Assembly: GCA_038998005.1 (NCBI GenBank)
Contig: JAVZIY010000003.1
Span: 1-26,496, forward strand
Reading direction: 5' to 3'
DNA from: CALIKW01 sp038998005
GTDB taxonomy: Archaea; Aenigmatarchaeota; Aenigmatarchaeia; CG10238-14; SCSR01
DNA: 26,496 nucleotides
Shown here: piece after piece, positions 6,841 through 14,700 of the stretch
Layout of the letters: each line of letters begins with the position of its first letter
Position numbering within the stretch: the first letter of the stretch is position 1
Made by a program: the position numbers and the translations under genes
Notes under the pieces: generated by a model
Told to the model about the DNA's origin: nothing
Database searches by the model: none
What the model saw: the letters and a program-made list of their open reading frames with translations, nothing else

Positions 6841-7536
6841 CTATTTACTCAATTTACTTTCTAAAAACCATAAAAAGTTCCTCATATATAAAATCATCAA
6901 GGATATAATCCAACCAAATTTTAAAGTTATTACACCATTAATTATTCCATGGATAAAATTTAAACTTGCCATTCTTCTTCGATTTCCTGAGAACGGATCA
7001 AGATAGTATATTACATAACTTAATGCTTGAATAAATAAAGCTGTACAAATATCAAGCCCATGTGCTATTAAAATACCAAGAAAAAATAATCGAAATAAAA
7101 CTTCGTCCAGTAAAATTCCGCTCATCGATGCAGGTAAAGTAAAAGTAGATTTTTTCCTTCCAAATAGAATCCAATGTAAGATTTGATCTGCTATAGCTGC
7201 TCCCACACCAAAACCAACCATAAGCCATCCATACTTAAAAATTTCATGAAAGAAGTTTTCAAAAAACTGAACATACTTTATTGATTCTAAATCTAAAACT
7301 TCTATTATTAAAAAAGATATTGGAAAACTAACTAGAAAAAAAACAAAAACAAATTTCCACCCAAACTTTTCTTCAAGTTTTATATAAATTTCACTAATCC
7401 CCACAAGCAGAACTCCAAAAATAAGGACAGTAACCCAATCAATTGGTTCTCTAATTAAGGATATGCCAAAACTTATACTATCAAACAAAAATGAAATTAA
7501 AGCAAGAAAGGCTATGAATATCAGCCACTGCTTCAT
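6841..7536 (-). CDS. CPBP-like (CAAX protease-related) membrane protein
   Basis: A 231-residue polytopic membrane protein with about six to eight hydrophobic helices. It has two of the signature motifs of the CPBP/Abi glutamic intramembrane protease family: DEVLFR at 144-149 (the EExxxR position, with Asp for the first Glu) and H196-G-I-I-N200 (HxxxN). The middle F-x3-H motif is not evident, since FIQALSYVIYY lacks the histidine. It may be active or a divergent homologue; family members include CAAX prenyl endopeptidases and microcin-immunity proteins. The start follows the iorB stop by 4 bases with AGGTAGG just upstream, so it is probably cotranscribed with iorA-iorB. Confidence 0.6.
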   Translation of the reverse strand: MKQWLIFIAFLALISFLFDSISFGISLIREPIDWVTVLIFGVLLVGISEIYIKLEEKFGWKFVFVFFLVSFPISFLIIEVLDLESIKYVQFFENFFHEIFKYGWLMVGFGVGAAIADQILHWILFGRKKSTFTLPASMSGILLDEVLFRLFFLGILIAHGLDICTALFIQALSYVIYYLDPFSGNRRRMASLNFIHGIINGVITLKFGWIISLMILYMRNFLWFLESKLSK

Positions 7537-7540
7537 CTTC

Positions 7541-8143
7541 CTACCTATTAGCTTTCTCTATTCCCAAATTAAAGGCTTTTAAATTTTCATTCAAATATTT
7601 TTCAGGAATTATTTCTCTTATAGCTTCTTCTATGTTTTTCTTTTTTAATGGTATGAGATTTAAACCAAATGCATAACCCAAAAGTAAAATATTCGAATAA
7701 ATTCCATTTCCTATTTCCTTCTTTGCTATTTCTGTAGCTTCTAAAGGATAGACCTTTTGAGAAAATTCCTTTAAAATCTCTTCTGTTTTCCCTAAGCTTG
7801 GATATTTTTCTCCTAAAATAGAAACAGAAATAGGAACTACTGAAAAAGTGTCAAAGACTATGGCTGTTCCGTTTTCTTTAGAAGAATAATAGCAAGCCCT
7901 TAAAGTTTCTAATCTCTCTAGACCAGTTATTAAATTAGCTTCGCACTCCATTACTAAAGAAGAATAAATTTTTTTTCCAAACCTTACATGGGATGAAACT
8001 GCCCCTCCTCTTTGAGCCAAGCCATGAAGTTCAGAAGTTTTAACATCATACCCTTGCTTTAAAGCTGCTTCAGCTAGTATGAAAGCTAAAGTTAAAACTC
8101 CCTGGCCGCCTATTCCTACTATTACAACATTAAATTCTTTCAT
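7541..8143 (-). CDS. iorB: Indolepyruvate ferredoxin oxidoreductase, beta subunit
   Basis: This 200-residue protein is the gamma-type domain of 2-oxoacid:ferredoxin oxidoreductases. It begins with the glycine motif VVIVGIGGQGVLTLAFILAE, then KTSELHGLAQRGGAVSSHVR, the segment that closes over CoA/TPP in the family, and ILLGYAFGLNLIPL near the C-terminus. With IorA it decarboxylates indolepyruvate and other aryl 2-oxoacids to aryl-acyl-CoA, reducing ferredoxin, in anaerobic aromatic amino acid use or synthesis. Its ATG overlaps the stop of an intervening membrane protein gene (ATGA), so all are in one operon with iorA. Confidence 0.93.
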   Translation of the reverse strand: MKEFNVVIVGIGGQGVLTLAFILAEAALKQGYDVKTSELHGLAQRGGAVSSHVRFGKKIYSSLVMECEANLITGLERLETLRACYYSSKENGTAIVFDTFSVVPISVSILGEKYPSLGKTEEILKEFSQKVYPLEATEIAKKEIGNGIYSNILLLGYAFGLNLIPLKKKNIEEAIREIIPEKYLNENLKAFNLGIEKANR

Positions 8144-8682
8144 TTTTCCACTTCAAATTTTTTAGCTTCAAAAAGTATGATCAAAGCAAAAATATATGCC
8201 AAAAATCTGGTGAAGGAGAAGAAAATAAAAGGTAATGGTAAAGAAAAAATAAAAGCAAAAAGTTTTATAAAACAATTCGAAGCTAAAAATAATGCAGAAA
8301 GTGGAGCAAAAATTTTAAACTTATGTCTTAGAGAAAATAACCCAAAGCTAAAAATAATTAAAGCTAAATACTCAAAGATACTAGTCCAAGGATGTATTCT
8401 TACCTCTATAAAATTTAAGCTTAAAAGTAAGAAGAAAATATGAAAAATAACTAAGAATACAAAAACAAAGGATGAGTAAAAAAGTAATTTGTTTTTTAAA
8501 ATTTTTCCAAGAATTTCAAAACCTATAAAAAGTCCTATATATAATAATAAGCCGGAAAAATAAGTTCCTAAAATCAAATAAACCGAAGAAATTTTTATAC
8601 CAGAAAAAAATACTAAAAGAAAATTCATAGTAAAACCTATTAGTGCAATCCAAAATGCTAAATTAAGTGTTTTCCATTTCAT
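8140..8682 (-). CDS. Membrane protein of unknown function between iorA and iorB
   Basis: About 180 residues, almost entirely hydrophobic, with five or six predicted helices. Motifs such as FGLFSLRHKFKIFAPLSALF and ASNCFIKLFAFIFSLPLP are not ones I recognise. I place the start at ATG 8682, inside MKWKTLNLAFWIALIGF, because GGTGAGG lies just upstream and the ATG overlaps the iorA stop in an ATGA. A longer frame begins at 8742, but those 20 residues overlap the iorA ferredoxin domain and look non-membrane. Its own stop overlaps the iorB start. Tight coupling on both sides means it is made in step with the oxidoreductase; whether it anchors it, transports a substrate or is unrelated is unknown. 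Confidence 0.7.
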   Translation of the reverse strand: MKWKTLNLAFWIALIGFTMNFLLVFFSGIKISSVYLILGTYFSGLLLYIGLFIGFEILGKILKNKLLFYSSFVFVFLVIFHIFFLLLSLNFIEVRIHPWTSIFEYLALIIFSFGLFSLRHKFKIFAPLSALFLASNCFIKLFAFIFSLPLPFIFFSFTRFLAYIFALIILFEAKKFEVEK

Positions 8683-10541
8683 TCCCTCACCCTTATCGCT
8701 TTTACAGGACAAATTTGGAAGCAAACTGCACAGCCCGTACAAACTTCTGAATTAATTTTATATTCATTATTTTCTTCATAAATAGCTGGACATGCGAATT
8801 CTTTCAAGCATATTCCACACTTATTACATTTGCTTTGATCAATCTCAAACTTTGGAATTTTCAAACCTTCCTTTTTCTTCTTTCTTACAGCCATTAGTTG
8901 GCATTCTCTCTTTGCAACTATAACAGAAACTTTTTCTTTTTCCAAAAATTCTTTTATTGTAGATACCATTTCATTTACATTAAAAGGATCTATAACTTTT
9001 ACATTTTCCACACCACAAGCTCTAACCAAATTCTCTATTTCAATAGCTTTTGTTTCTTCCATTAAGCCAGTAAATCCTGTTCCTGGATGTGGCTGATGGC
9101 CTGTCATGGAAGTATATCTATTATCAAGAATTATTATTAAAGGATTTGATTTATTAAAGACCATGTTAATTAAAGCAGGAATTCCTGCATGGAAGAAAGT
9201 AGAATCTCCTATGAAAGCAATCGTTCTTTGCTTAGTTGCTTTGCTTATTCCATGAACTATTCCTTCACCGGCTCCCATAGAAACTAAAAAATCTTCCACA
9301 TCAAGAGGAGGATAAACGCCTAGCATATAGCAACCAATATCACCACCAACAGGAATTTCAACCCCTATTTCCTCAATTGCTTTTTTTGTAGCAAAAAATG
9401 TTGATCTATGCGGGCAACCAGGGCACATCAAAGGAAATCTTTTTGGAATTTTAATTTCTTCATATTTTTTCCTATAACTTTCTAAGTTAGCATGATTTAA
9501 CTTTAAGCCTATTCCAGTAACTTTCTTAATCGCAGAAATTACGATTTCTTCGTTAAACTCGCCAAAACCTGGTAAAACATTTTTTCCGTAAACTTTAATT
9601 CTTGGATTACAATCTTTTGCTATAACTTTAACTTTTTCTTCTAATATTGGCTCAAGCTCTTCTATAACCAAAACTTTTTTCAAATTTTTAATAAATTTTT
9701 TAATCCTATCTTCTGGTAGTGGATTTGTTATACTTAATTTCAAGACAGGGAACTTAACTTTTAAATCGCTCATAGCTTCCATCAAATAATTGAATGAAAT
9801 TCCACTTGTAATAATTCCAAAATCCCCCTTCCCGTTAACAATAAAATTTGCTTTAGATTTTTCAGAAAATTCTTTTATTTTTTTCATTTTTTCTAAAACT
9901 TTTTCATGCATTTTTAAAATGTTTGGAAGAAGGTTGAAAAATCTCTCCTTATCTTTCTTAAAAAACCCTTCACTTTTTCCTTCAAATATTTTTCCCAATT
10001 TTACAATTCCTCTTGTATGACTAACTCTTGTCGTAAGTCTAAGCAAAACTGGTGTTTCAAATTTTTCGGATATTTCAAATGCAATTTTTGTAAAATCTTT
10101 GCATTCTTGCGGAGAAGAAGGCTCTATCATTGGAATATTTGCCATATAAGAGTAAAGTCTTGTATCTTGCTCGCTCTGTGCAGAGCTCCAGCAATTAACA
10201 TCATCTGAAACAACAACTACAAGATTTTTAACTCCAAGATATGGTAAAGGGAAAAGGCTATCTGAAGCTACATTTAGACCAAAATTTTTAAATGTAACCA
10301 AGGCTTTTAATCCTGATAGAGCAGCACCAGTAGCAGCTTCCAAAGCAACCTTTTCATTTACCGAATATTCAAAATAAATTCCAAGCTGTTTTGCAATTTG
10401 AGAAAAAGTATCACCTATTTCTGAAGCAGGAGTTCCTGGAAAGGTAGAAACAAAGCTTAAGCCAGACTCCAAAGCTCCTCTAACTACAGCTTCATTCCCA
10501 AGCAGAATTACCTTTTTGCCTTCCTTTTCAAGAACTTTCAT
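8679..10541 (-). CDS. iorA: Indolepyruvate ferredoxin oxidoreductase, alpha subunit
   Basis: A 620-residue TPP-dependent, oxygen-sensitive enzyme subunit. The N-terminal pyrimidine-binding half contains KVILLGNEAVVRGALESG and STFPGTPASEIGDTFS. The PP-binding half carries CPGCPHRSTF, the GDIGCYMLG motif, and TIAFIGDSTFFHAGIPAL followed by DNRYTSMTGHQPHPG. The C-terminal ferredoxin domain binds two 4Fe-4S clusters: CNKCGICLKEFACPAI and CTGCAVCFQICPVKAI. Length and domain order match archaeal IorA. It follows rpl11 by about 30 bases and so may belong to the long ftsZ-secE-spt5-rpl11 transcript, or have its own AT-rich promoter in that gap. It pairs with iorB downstream. Confidence 0.96.
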   Translation of the reverse strand: MKVLEKEGKKVILLGNEAVVRGALESGLSFVSTFPGTPASEIGDTFSQIAKQLGIYFEYSVNEKVALEAATGAALSGLKALVTFKNFGLNVASDSLFPLPYLGVKNLVVVVSDDVNCWSSAQSEQDTRLYSYMANIPMIEPSSPQECKDFTKIAFEISEKFETPVLLRLTTRVSHTRGIVKLGKIFEGKSEGFFKKDKERFFNLLPNILKMHEKVLEKMKKIKEFSEKSKANFIVNGKGDFGIITSGISFNYLMEAMSDLKVKFPVLKLSITNPLPEDRIKKFIKNLKKVLVIEELEPILEEKVKVIAKDCNPRIKVYGKNVLPGFGEFNEEIVISAIKKVTGIGLKLNHANLESYRKKYEEIKIPKRFPLMCPGCPHRSTFFATKKAIEEIGVEIPVGGDIGCYMLGVYPPLDVEDFLVSMGAGEGIVHGISKATKQRTIAFIGDSTFFHAGIPALINMVFNKSNPLIIILDNRYTSMTGHQPHPGTGFTGLMEETKAIEIENLVRACGVENVKVIDPFNVNEMVSTIKEFLEKEKVSVIVAKRECQLMAVRKKKKEGLKIPKFEIDQSKCNKCGICLKEFACPAIYEENNEYKINSEVCTGCAVCFQICPVKAIRVRE

Positions 10542-10570
10542 AAAACTAATTTAAAAATTTAGAATAAAAA

Positions 10571-11059
10571 TTATTTTATAATTTCATCCCATTTTCCTTC
10601 GTCCACTTCCTTTATTATTTCTTTTACTTTTTTTCCTTCCACAGTAATTGGCATGCTAACTATTGATCCAAGAACCATTTTCACAGCATTTTTTAAATCT
10701 TTTACAAGCAAACTATCTCTTTTCATTTTAGCTATTTTAATAACTTGCTCCATTTTCAAATCACCAACAGAAGTTATACCTTTTGCTTTATCTTCTTCAC
10801 TAATTTTTGCCTTTTCTATCCCCAATTCTTTTTTAATTAAGGAAGAAATTGGTGGTACACCAACTTCTACTTCAAAAATCTTTTTTTCCTTGTCTATTAT
10901 CAATTTTACAGGAATTTCCATCCCTATATATTCCCTAGTTTTCTCATTTACCTTTTCTAAAACTTCGTTAACATTCAGCTTATAGGAAGCTATTTTTGGA
11001 GCAATAATTGCTGAAGAAGCTTTTCCTCCCTCAACTAGAAATTGAATTTCTTCCTTCAT
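10571..11059 (-). CDS. rpl11: Ribosomal protein L11
   Basis: A 162-residue L11, which binds the GTPase-associated centre of 23S rRNA together with L10. The N-terminal domain holds EEIQFLVEGGKASSA, lacking the usual G-P-P-L-G-P proline run, which appears here as SAIIAPKIASYKLN. The rRNA-binding C-terminal domain has KGITSVGDLKMEQVIKIAKM and KNAVKMVLGSIVSMPITVEG. The gene starts 5 bases after the spt5 stop, the conserved archaeal secE-spt5-L11 order. L1-L10-L12, which commonly follow L11 directly, have been separated to 3.2-4.9 kb. Confidence 0.95.
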   Translation of the reverse strand: MKEEIQFLVEGGKASSAIIAPKIASYKLNVNEVLEKVNEKTREYIGMEIPVKLIIDKEKKIFEVEVGVPPISSLIKKELGIEKAKISEEDKAKGITSVGDLKMEQVIKIAKMKRDSLLVKDLKNAVKMVLGSIVSMPITVEGKKVKEIIKEVDEGKWDEIIK

Positions 11060-11064
11060 CTAAA

Positions 11065-11502
11065 TCACTTTACTTTTTCAACTACTTTCACAAATTCAAC
11101 TGAGACAGTTACAGGAATAGGAACAGCGACCTCAAGAAGCTCTACTACAACTTCTCTTTTTATACTTTCGTATCTAACCACCTTCCCTTTTTCACCCTTG
11201 AATGGACCACCAATTATTTCAACAATATCCCCCTTATTCAATTCTATTTCTGCTTTTTTTGGCTCCAAAAATCTCTGTATTTCCCTTACTTCTATGGGTC
11301 TTTTAATTATTCCTCTAATATGCGGAATGGTTTTGGCTACAGCCTCTATATCTTTAATTTCACCTTCAACGAAAATGTAACCTTTAATCTCTTCTGGATG
11401 TGCTAAAGCTCTTATATCCAAATTTTCTGATTTTGCTTTTGCAGCTATGGCATTCAGAACAACTTCTTCTCTTCCAACAACAGTTTTAACCGTGAATATC
11501 AT
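11065..11502 (-). CDS. spt5: Transcription elongation factor Spt5 (NusG-like)
   Basis: A 145-residue factor that binds the RNA polymerase clamp with Spt4 and promotes processive elongation. The NGN domain occupies about 1-85 (MIFTVKTVVGREEVVLNAIA, then PEEIKGYIFVEGEIKDIEA and the PHIRGIIKRPI loop). The KOW domain follows (NKGDIVEIIGGPFKGEKGKV with a VELLEVAVPIPVTV beta strand). The gene starts 7 bases after the secE stop, with GTGATGG just upstream of the ATG, and is followed by rpl11. Confidence 0.96.
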   Translation of the reverse strand: MIFTVKTVVGREEVVLNAIAAKAKSENLDIRALAHPEEIKGYIFVEGEIKDIEAVAKTIPHIRGIIKRPIEVREIQRFLEPKKAEIELNKGDIVEIIGGPFKGEKGKVVRYESIKREVVVELLEVAVPIPVTVSVEFVKVVEKVK

Positions 11503-11509
11503 ACCATCA

Positions 11510-11680
11510 CTAAATAAGCTCTTTTATGTTTGCAATTAAAAAAATTAAAAATCCAATTAGACCCATTATAAGTAAGCCAATTGCACAAATCCTGGAAGTT
11601 GAAGAAAATTCTTTAAAGTCGGGCTTCTTTGTCATGGAAATTATCCTTTTACAATTTTCAATTTTTTCCTTTATGTTCAA
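11510..11680 (-). CDS. secE: Protein translocase subunit SecE (Sec61 gamma)
   Basis: This small gene fills the gap between ftsZ and spt5. From TTG at 11680 to TAG at 11510 it encodes 56 residues. An amphipathic N-terminal helix (KEKIENCKRIISMTKKPDFK) with the K-R-x-x-x-x-T-K-K-P motif precedes a single membrane helix (ICAIGLLIMGLIGFLIFLIA). This is the exact layout of archaeal SecE, and the secE-spt5-rpl11 order confirms it. An AAGGTAG stretch six bases before the TTG acts as Shine-Dalgarno, overlapping the end of ftsZ. It forms the SecYE(beta) channel; secY and secG are outside the window. Confidence 0.92.
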   Translation of the reverse strand: MNIKEKIENCKRIISMTKKPDFKEFSSTSRICAIGLLIMGLIGFLIFLIANIKELI

Positions 11681-11686
11681 GGAAAT

Positions 11687-13894
11687 CTACCTTACAAAAT
11701 CTACACCAAGCATTTTCTCTATTTCCTTTCTATCTATCTTAACAGATTTTTCCAAAAGTTTTTCATAAAATCCTTGGGCTTCTATTCCAGTAACTATCAA
11801 TAAGGCTCTAACAGAATTTTCCAGCTCTGGATATATTTGAGCCCCCCAGATTATTTTTGCATCTTGAGAAAGTTTAGTTGAAACTGTTTCAACTATTTGA
11901 TGGGCTTCTTTAACAGTTATATCGGGCCCTCCCATCACATTTATTAAAGCACCTTTTGCCCCATCGATTTTTAAATTTATTAAAGGATTGCTCAAGGCTT
12001 TTTCAACAGCCTCTATTGCTCTATTTTCAGTATTACTTTCTCCCAATCCTATAACTCCCAAGCCACCATTCTGCATAACTGCTCTTACATCAGCAAAATC
12101 AAGATTAACTAATCCAGGTTTTGTAACAAGTTCTGTTATACCTTTAACTGCATTGACAAGAATTTCATCACAAATTTTAAATGCTGTTAAAAGAGAGACA
12201 TCTGGAACAACTTCCAAAAGTTTATCATTTGGAATTACTATTAGTGTATCAACAAATTCTTCAAGATTTTTAAGTCCAAATTTTGCATTTTCCATCCTTT
12301 GCTTTCCTTCCATTGAAAATGGAAGAGTAACTATTCCAACAGTTAAAGCCCCTAATTTTTTTGAAATTTCTGCAATCACAGGTAGGCTTCCTGAGCCAGT
12401 ATTGTGCACAACAAAACCTTCTGCTATAAAATTATGACTTCCTTCAACAGTTATATCAAAAACCTCGTCCTCTCCCTTTTCTTTTACTGAAATTATTTTA
12501 CCAAATCCAAAATGTTTGAAGAAGTTTAAATTTGTAGGTCCCCTGTATTCATATAAAAATCCTATCCCAAATTTCTTTCTTTTTTCAATCAGTCCTTTAT
12601 CTAATTTATAAACTTCGTATATTCTCAAGCTCCAACTTTCAAATATTTTTTCTTCTTTAGAATGGGGTGGCTTTACTTTTCTTTTTCTAAATAAAACATT
12701 CCCTGTCCTTAAACCAATACTATCGCATAAAACTTTTAATTCTCTTATGAGTTTTTTGCTAGCCATTTCAAATCTTAATTCAATTTTTTCTTTCCCATTT
12801 TTATTCAAACTTTTGTAAAAGTTGCCATCAGCATCTGCTAGTCCAAGAATAAAAGCTATCTTTTGTGATTTTGGTAAGCTAAAAATCCAGGCTGGTATCT
12901 CTTTATTTTTTGCTCTTTTTTTAAGGTCAAGATATTCTAATATTTCATAAGCTCTCTTTGAACTCATATAAAACCAATTTTCACCTTTCTTTACCTTAGC
13001 TTCAAATATTTTTTCCAATAAGCTTTTATAAAATTCATTTTTTTCTTTATTTAGTGAAGGAGAAAAGTAGACCCTCCAACTTTTTTTATTTTTACTTATC
13101 CAACCATCCCCCAGTAAAAATCCAAATAATCTACAAAATTCTTCTGTTGTTTCCTTTTCATTAGGTAATTTAAATGGCTTTCCTTCATCTGGAACTTCTC
13201 TCAGCATAACGACTAAATCCCCTGACCTAAGATTTTGAGCTTCTACCCATTCAAGAGTAAATTTAGAAAATCTTCCTTTACTAAGATTATTAAGTTTTTT
13301 AACTCTTAGAAATGGGTGGTCAAAAGAGGCATACAAAGTTCTATTTTTTGTTTTTACCTCAAATATTTTTTTAACACCAGTCTTCATAGCTGCCAAAACT
13401 TTTCTTTTTTCTATTTCTCCTTTTTCGTTTATGGTATAAACCATCATACCTGGCTTAATCGAACTTATTTCCACAGGACCTTCAGGATTTGTTAAAATTA
13501 AAGAATCTCCTCTTAAACAACCTCCACCCAGCCCACAAGTTAAAAATACCATATCTGCTCCTTCCAAAGCTTTCTTTATTTCTTCTTTACTTTCTTTTGC
13601 AGCCTCCATTCCAAGCTTTGGGTCTGCTCCTGCTCCCAAGCCGCCAGTAAGCTTTTTTCCAATTAAAACTTTTTTATGCGCATCTGTAAAAACAAGGTCC
13701 TGAGCATCTGTATTAACAGCAATAGTTTCAGCTCCATAAATTCCAACTTCCATTAATCTAGAAATTGTGTTATTTCCTGCTCCTCCTGCTCCAACAATTT
13801 TTATTTTAGTCTTGCATTTTTCAAGCATTTTCCTTATTTCCCTATCATCCTTTGTAACCCTTTCCTTTTTTGTTTTTAATTGACCCATGCCCAT
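11687..13894 (-). CDS. ftsZ: Cell division GTPase FtsZ, interrupted by an intein
   Basis: The 735-codon frame encodes a FtsZ of about 362 residues split by a 373-residue intein. The N-extein (1-125) has KIKIVGAGGAGNNTISRLME, NTDAQDL and LTCGLGGG. The C-extein resumes at Thr499 with TGSGSLPVIAEISKKLGALT, so the intein lies inside the GTP-binding tubulin signature GGGTGSG and blocks GTPase function until spliced. The T7 synergy loop (NLDFADVRAVMQNGGLGVIG) and C-terminal subdomain (NVMGGPDITVKEAHQI, IWGAQIYPEL) follow, ending LGVDFVR. AGGTG lies six bases before the first ATG; a second in-frame ATG is two codons on. It is flanked by FKBP upstream and secE downstream. Confidence 0.97.
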   Translation of the reverse strand: MGMGQLKTKKERVTKDDREIRKMLEKCKTKIKIVGAGGAGNNTISRLMEVGIYGAETIAVNTDAQDLVFTDAHKKVLIGKKLTGGLGAGADPKLGMEAAKESKEEIKKALEGADMVFLTCGLGGGCLRGDSLILTNPEGPVEISSIKPGMMVYTINEKGEIEKRKVLAAMKTGVKKIFEVKTKNRTLYASFDHPFLRVKKLNNLSKGRFSKFTLEWVEAQNLRSGDLVVMLREVPDEGKPFKLPNEKETTEEFCRLFGFLLGDGWISKNKKSWRVYFSPSLNKEKNEFYKSLLEKIFEAKVKKGENWFYMSSKRAYEILEYLDLKKRAKNKEIPAWIFSLPKSQKIAFILGLADADGNFYKSLNKNGKEKIELRFEMASKKLIRELKVLCDSIGLRTGNVLFRKRKVKPPHSKEEKIFESWSLRIYEVYKLDKGLIEKRKKFGIGFLYEYRGPTNLNFFKHFGFGKIISVKEKGEDEVFDITVEGSHNFIAEGFVVHNTGSGSLPVIAEISKKLGALTVGIVTLPFSMEGKQRMENAKFGLKNLEEFVDTLIVIPNDKLLEVVPDVSLLTAFKICDEILVNAVKGITELVTKPGLVNLDFADVRAVMQNGGLGVIGLGESNTENRAIEAVEKALSNPLINLKIDGAKGALINVMGGPDITVKEAHQIVETVSTKLSQDAKIIWGAQIYPELENSVRALLIVTGIEAQGFYEKLLEKSVKIDRKEIEKMLGVDFVR
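12401..13519 (-). mobile_element. FtsZ intein with LAGLIDADG homing endonuclease domain
   Basis: Residues 126-498 of the ftsZ frame form a full-size intein. It begins CLRGDSLILTNPEGPVEI (block A, catalytic Cys1), has the block B motif ASFDHPFLRV, and holds two endonuclease motifs, LFGFLLGDGW and FILGLADADG, typical of a dodecapeptide LAGLIDADG enzyme. Block F is VFDITVEGSHNFIAEG and it ends VVHN, followed by Thr as the +1 extein nucleophile. Boundaries are therefore precise. All splicing residues (Cys1, the block B His, penultimate His, terminal Asn, +1 Thr) and both acidic endonuclease positions are present, so splicing and homing may both be active. Confidence 0.96.
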
Positions 13895-13935
13895 GAAAGC
13901 ACCTAATTTTTATAAAAAATTTAAAGGTTAAATTC

Positions 13936-14604
13936 TTAAGTTTTTTTGAAACTTTCTACAAATTTTAACTCCTCTACCCCTTCAACCCATTCAAATATCT
14001 TTCTCGATATCAAATCTTTTGTTCTTAAAGACAAATCAAGCATGCTCTTAAAAGATATTTCAACAGTTTTTTCCTTAAATTCCAAATTTATTTCATCCTC
14101 ATCAACACCAGTAAAATAGCAAACAATAGATTTTATTTTTCCTTCCTTATCCTTAACTTCTTTTACTATTTCTATCTCATATTCAAGAGTTTTTCCTGCC
14201 AAAGGATGATTAAAGTCAACTTTTACCCTTCCTCCTGAAACGCTAATTATTCTGCCTTTTACTCCACCAATACTAACAAAATATCCAGGGGTTGGCTCTA
14301 TGTTTTGCTCCTTAAAAATTGACTCCGGAACTATTTTAATTAATTCCTCCTTTCTTTCACCAAATGCATCACTTGCCTTTATTTCAACCTTCTTTTTTTC
14401 TCCTATTTTCATTTCTTTCAAGGCTTTGCTCAACCCTTTTATTAAAAGGTCGGAATCAACTATTACTGGAATCGGTCTATACTTGAATTTTGGGTCGTAT
14501 ATCCCATTTTCTCTTGCAATATCTTCCTTTGTTAAATCAAAGATTTCTCCAGTTTCCTTTATCCTTCCAATATAATCTATATAAACAAAATCCCCAGTTT
14601 TCAT
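13936..14604 (-). CDS. FKBP-type peptidyl-prolyl cis-trans isomerase (SlyD-like)
   Basis: A 222-residue archaeal long-type FKBP, a proline isomerase and chaperone of the cytoplasm. The FKBP fold starts GDFVYIDYIGRIKETGEIFD and continues with IKGLSKALKEMKIGEKKKVE and ASDAFGERKEELIKIVP. The chaperone insert-in-flap follows (PGYFVSIGGVKGRIISVSGG), closing with VDFNHPLAGKTLEYEIEI, the SlyD-type motif. A C-terminal extension of about 65 residues (from about 155) is characteristic of the archaeal 26-28 kDa type. It lies 41 bases upstream of ftsZ, so may share its transcript. No histidine-rich SlyD tail is present. Confidence 0.93.
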   Translation of the reverse strand: MKTGDFVYIDYIGRIKETGEIFDLTKEDIARENGIYDPKFKYRPIPVIVDSDLLIKGLSKALKEMKIGEKKKVEIKASDAFGERKEELIKIVPESIFKEQNIEPTPGYFVSIGGVKGRIISVSGGRVKVDFNHPLAGKTLEYEIEIVKEVKDKEGKIKSIVCYFTGVDEDEINLEFKEKTVEISFKSMLDLSLRTKDLISRKIFEWVEGVEELKFVESFKKT

Positions 14605-14700
14605 AACATAGAATAAGGTTATATGTATTTAAGAATCTTAATTTAGAAGAAAATTTAAATATTTTTTAAACAAAACAATTAAAATACTTTAAGTGATTAA
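14605..14700. promoter_or_regulatory. Divergent promoter region, FKBP-ftsZ operon / rpoD
   Basis: On the minus strand TTAAATACATATAAC (about 14619-14634) lies about 25 bases before the FKBP ATG, a good TATA placement for a leaderless mRNA. On the plus strand two A/T boxes (AAATATTTTTTAAAC at 14657-14671 and AATTAAAATAC at 14677-14687) precede the rpoD ATG. No operator-like symmetry stands out. Confidence 0.45.

Noticed and set aside
8177..8443. 88-codon plus-strand open frame, lysine-rich
   Set aside because: It is the antisense shadow of the membrane protein between iorA and iorB; composition (Lys/Ile/Asn) is what the complement of hydrophobic codons gives.
11988..12437. 149-codon plus-strand frame across ftsZ
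   Set aside because: Antisense of a strongly conserved FtsZ C-terminal domain; no start signal and serine/proline-rich composition.
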